Part shown: positions 63,272-64,000 of the stretch, piece after piece
Layout: every line of letters begins with the position of its first letter
Numbering within the stretch: position 1 is the stretch's first letter
Assembly (NCBI GenBank): GCA_029582165.1
Contig: CM055869.1
Span: 57,981,518-58,045,517, forward strand
DNA length: 64,000 bases
Reading direction: 5' to 3'
Source of the DNA: Portulaca oleracea
Taxonomy: Eukaryota; Streptophyta; Magnoliopsida; Caryophyllales; Portulacaceae
The notes under the pieces: model-generated
Seen by the model: only the letters and a program-made list of their open reading frames with translations
The model's database searches: none
Told to the model about the DNA's origin: nothing
Made by a program: the position numbers and the translations under genes

Positions 63272-64000
63272 CAAGGATAAACCTAACTTACCACTCTAAA
63301 GAACATGACTTAAGTTAGGTAATGTAATGTAAGGTCAGGTTAGGAAAGTTAGGTAAAAGAAAGTAGTAGAAATAGGTAAACGTCATATCATCTGTATTTT
63401 TTTTAAAAATAAATTTTGTGAGTTGAATAGCGAATTTTAAATATAAGTTATTTAAAAGTAAGTCTTGTTGTTTTGTATGGTAAGATAAGGTAAGGTTATA
63501 TTAGACAATGATAATCCTATTAATCTAAAGAACATGGTCATAGGAAAGTATAAAAACACAAAATTTACGTGGAAACACAAAGCATGGAAAAACCACACGG
63601 GACATCAAAGCAGTAACAGTCAAACGACTAATAGCAAAAGGAATAATTTAAAGTCAAAATAATAATTCTCAAATACTTTTACTATCTAGATAGTATAAAC
63701 CTAATTATTTACACTTTTACAGTGACAATCATGTCGAATGAGCTACTTGCTCATTGGCATTTGTCCTAGGATATGTCTAGCACACCAAGGTTGAAAACTC
63801 CCACGGAAATCCACTGCCCCGTTCTTTTATCCGGTTGGTTGTGGTGTGGTTCTGCACCGCATCGCACCAGAAATTTCCATATTCCACCACAACTCATCAC
63901 AACTTTCCATTTCCCTTTTTATTAAAATTCAAAAATTTTCCAATAAATTAAAAAACTCACTTTATTTCCACTCACATTCTATTATTTTCACCACAACTTT
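63272..64000. other. Intergenic; another repeat runs off the right edge
   Basis: From 63816 the start GCCCCGTTCTTTTATCCGGT and the CACCGCA/CACCACAAC motifs resemble the MITE at 53939-54159. The rest lies outside the window. No gene is seen. Confidence 0.45.

Overview
This is a gene-poor to moderately gene-dense piece of a plant nuclear genome, almost certainly a eudicot. The evidence is AT-rich intergenic DNA, GT-AG introns with T-rich acceptors, recognisable plant genes in several exons, and many plant-type transposon remnants (Ty1-copia LTR, LINEs with zf-RVT/RNase H, Stowaway, hAT, PIF/Harbinger and Mutator-like MITEs). I cannot name the species.

Layout. 1-13.8 kb is a repeat region: an internally deleted copia element cut by the window edge, a long-TIR Mutator-like element carrying a GC-rich insert, several Stowaway MITEs, an hAT MITE with a perfect 8-bp target duplication, and a 5'-truncated retroposed insertion with a 149-codon frame. 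13.8-18.7 kb (+) is a TBC1D5-like RabGAP gene. 19.4-22.2 kb holds a LINE ORF1 (RRM) remnant and a large foldback element. 22.6-25.7 kb (+) is the 60S ribosomal protein L5 gene with telo-boxes. 28.4-31.9 kb (-) is a HERPUD-like membrane protein without the ubiquitin-like domain. 33.6-39.1 kb (+) is an AP180/PICALM-type clathrin adaptor (ANTH) with an in-frame stop in the reading expected for exon 14. 39.5-41.9 kb (-) is a small DnaJ-type zinc-finger membrane protein, probably plastidial. 44.7-46.7 kb (-) is a small organelle-targeted protein of unknown function. 47.4-48.9 kb (-) is an intronless, broken TPR gene copy. 52.3-53.7 kb (-) is an intronless mitochondrial-type PPR gene. 54.7-56.1 kb is a LINE ORF2 tail. 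56.8-60.9 kb (+) is an OPR3-type 12-oxophytodienoate reductase with a C-terminal ARL tripeptide. 61.5-64 kb has another LINE fragment, a very intact hAT MITE and the edge of a further repeat.

The genes are ordinary independent plant loci (vesicle traffic, translation, ER membrane, plastid chaperoning, organelle RNA, jasmonate synthesis) and there is no operon or cluster logic. I found no convincing new biological system. The points most worth a second look are the stop codon in the clathrin adaptor, the possible ORF1-only LINE family (three copies), the tandem repeat with an open antisense frame at 45.6-46.3 kb, and the Pack-MULE-like element at 2.9-4.05 kb. Exon borders were placed by eye from reading frame, splice signals and family knowledge; none has been checked against transcripts.
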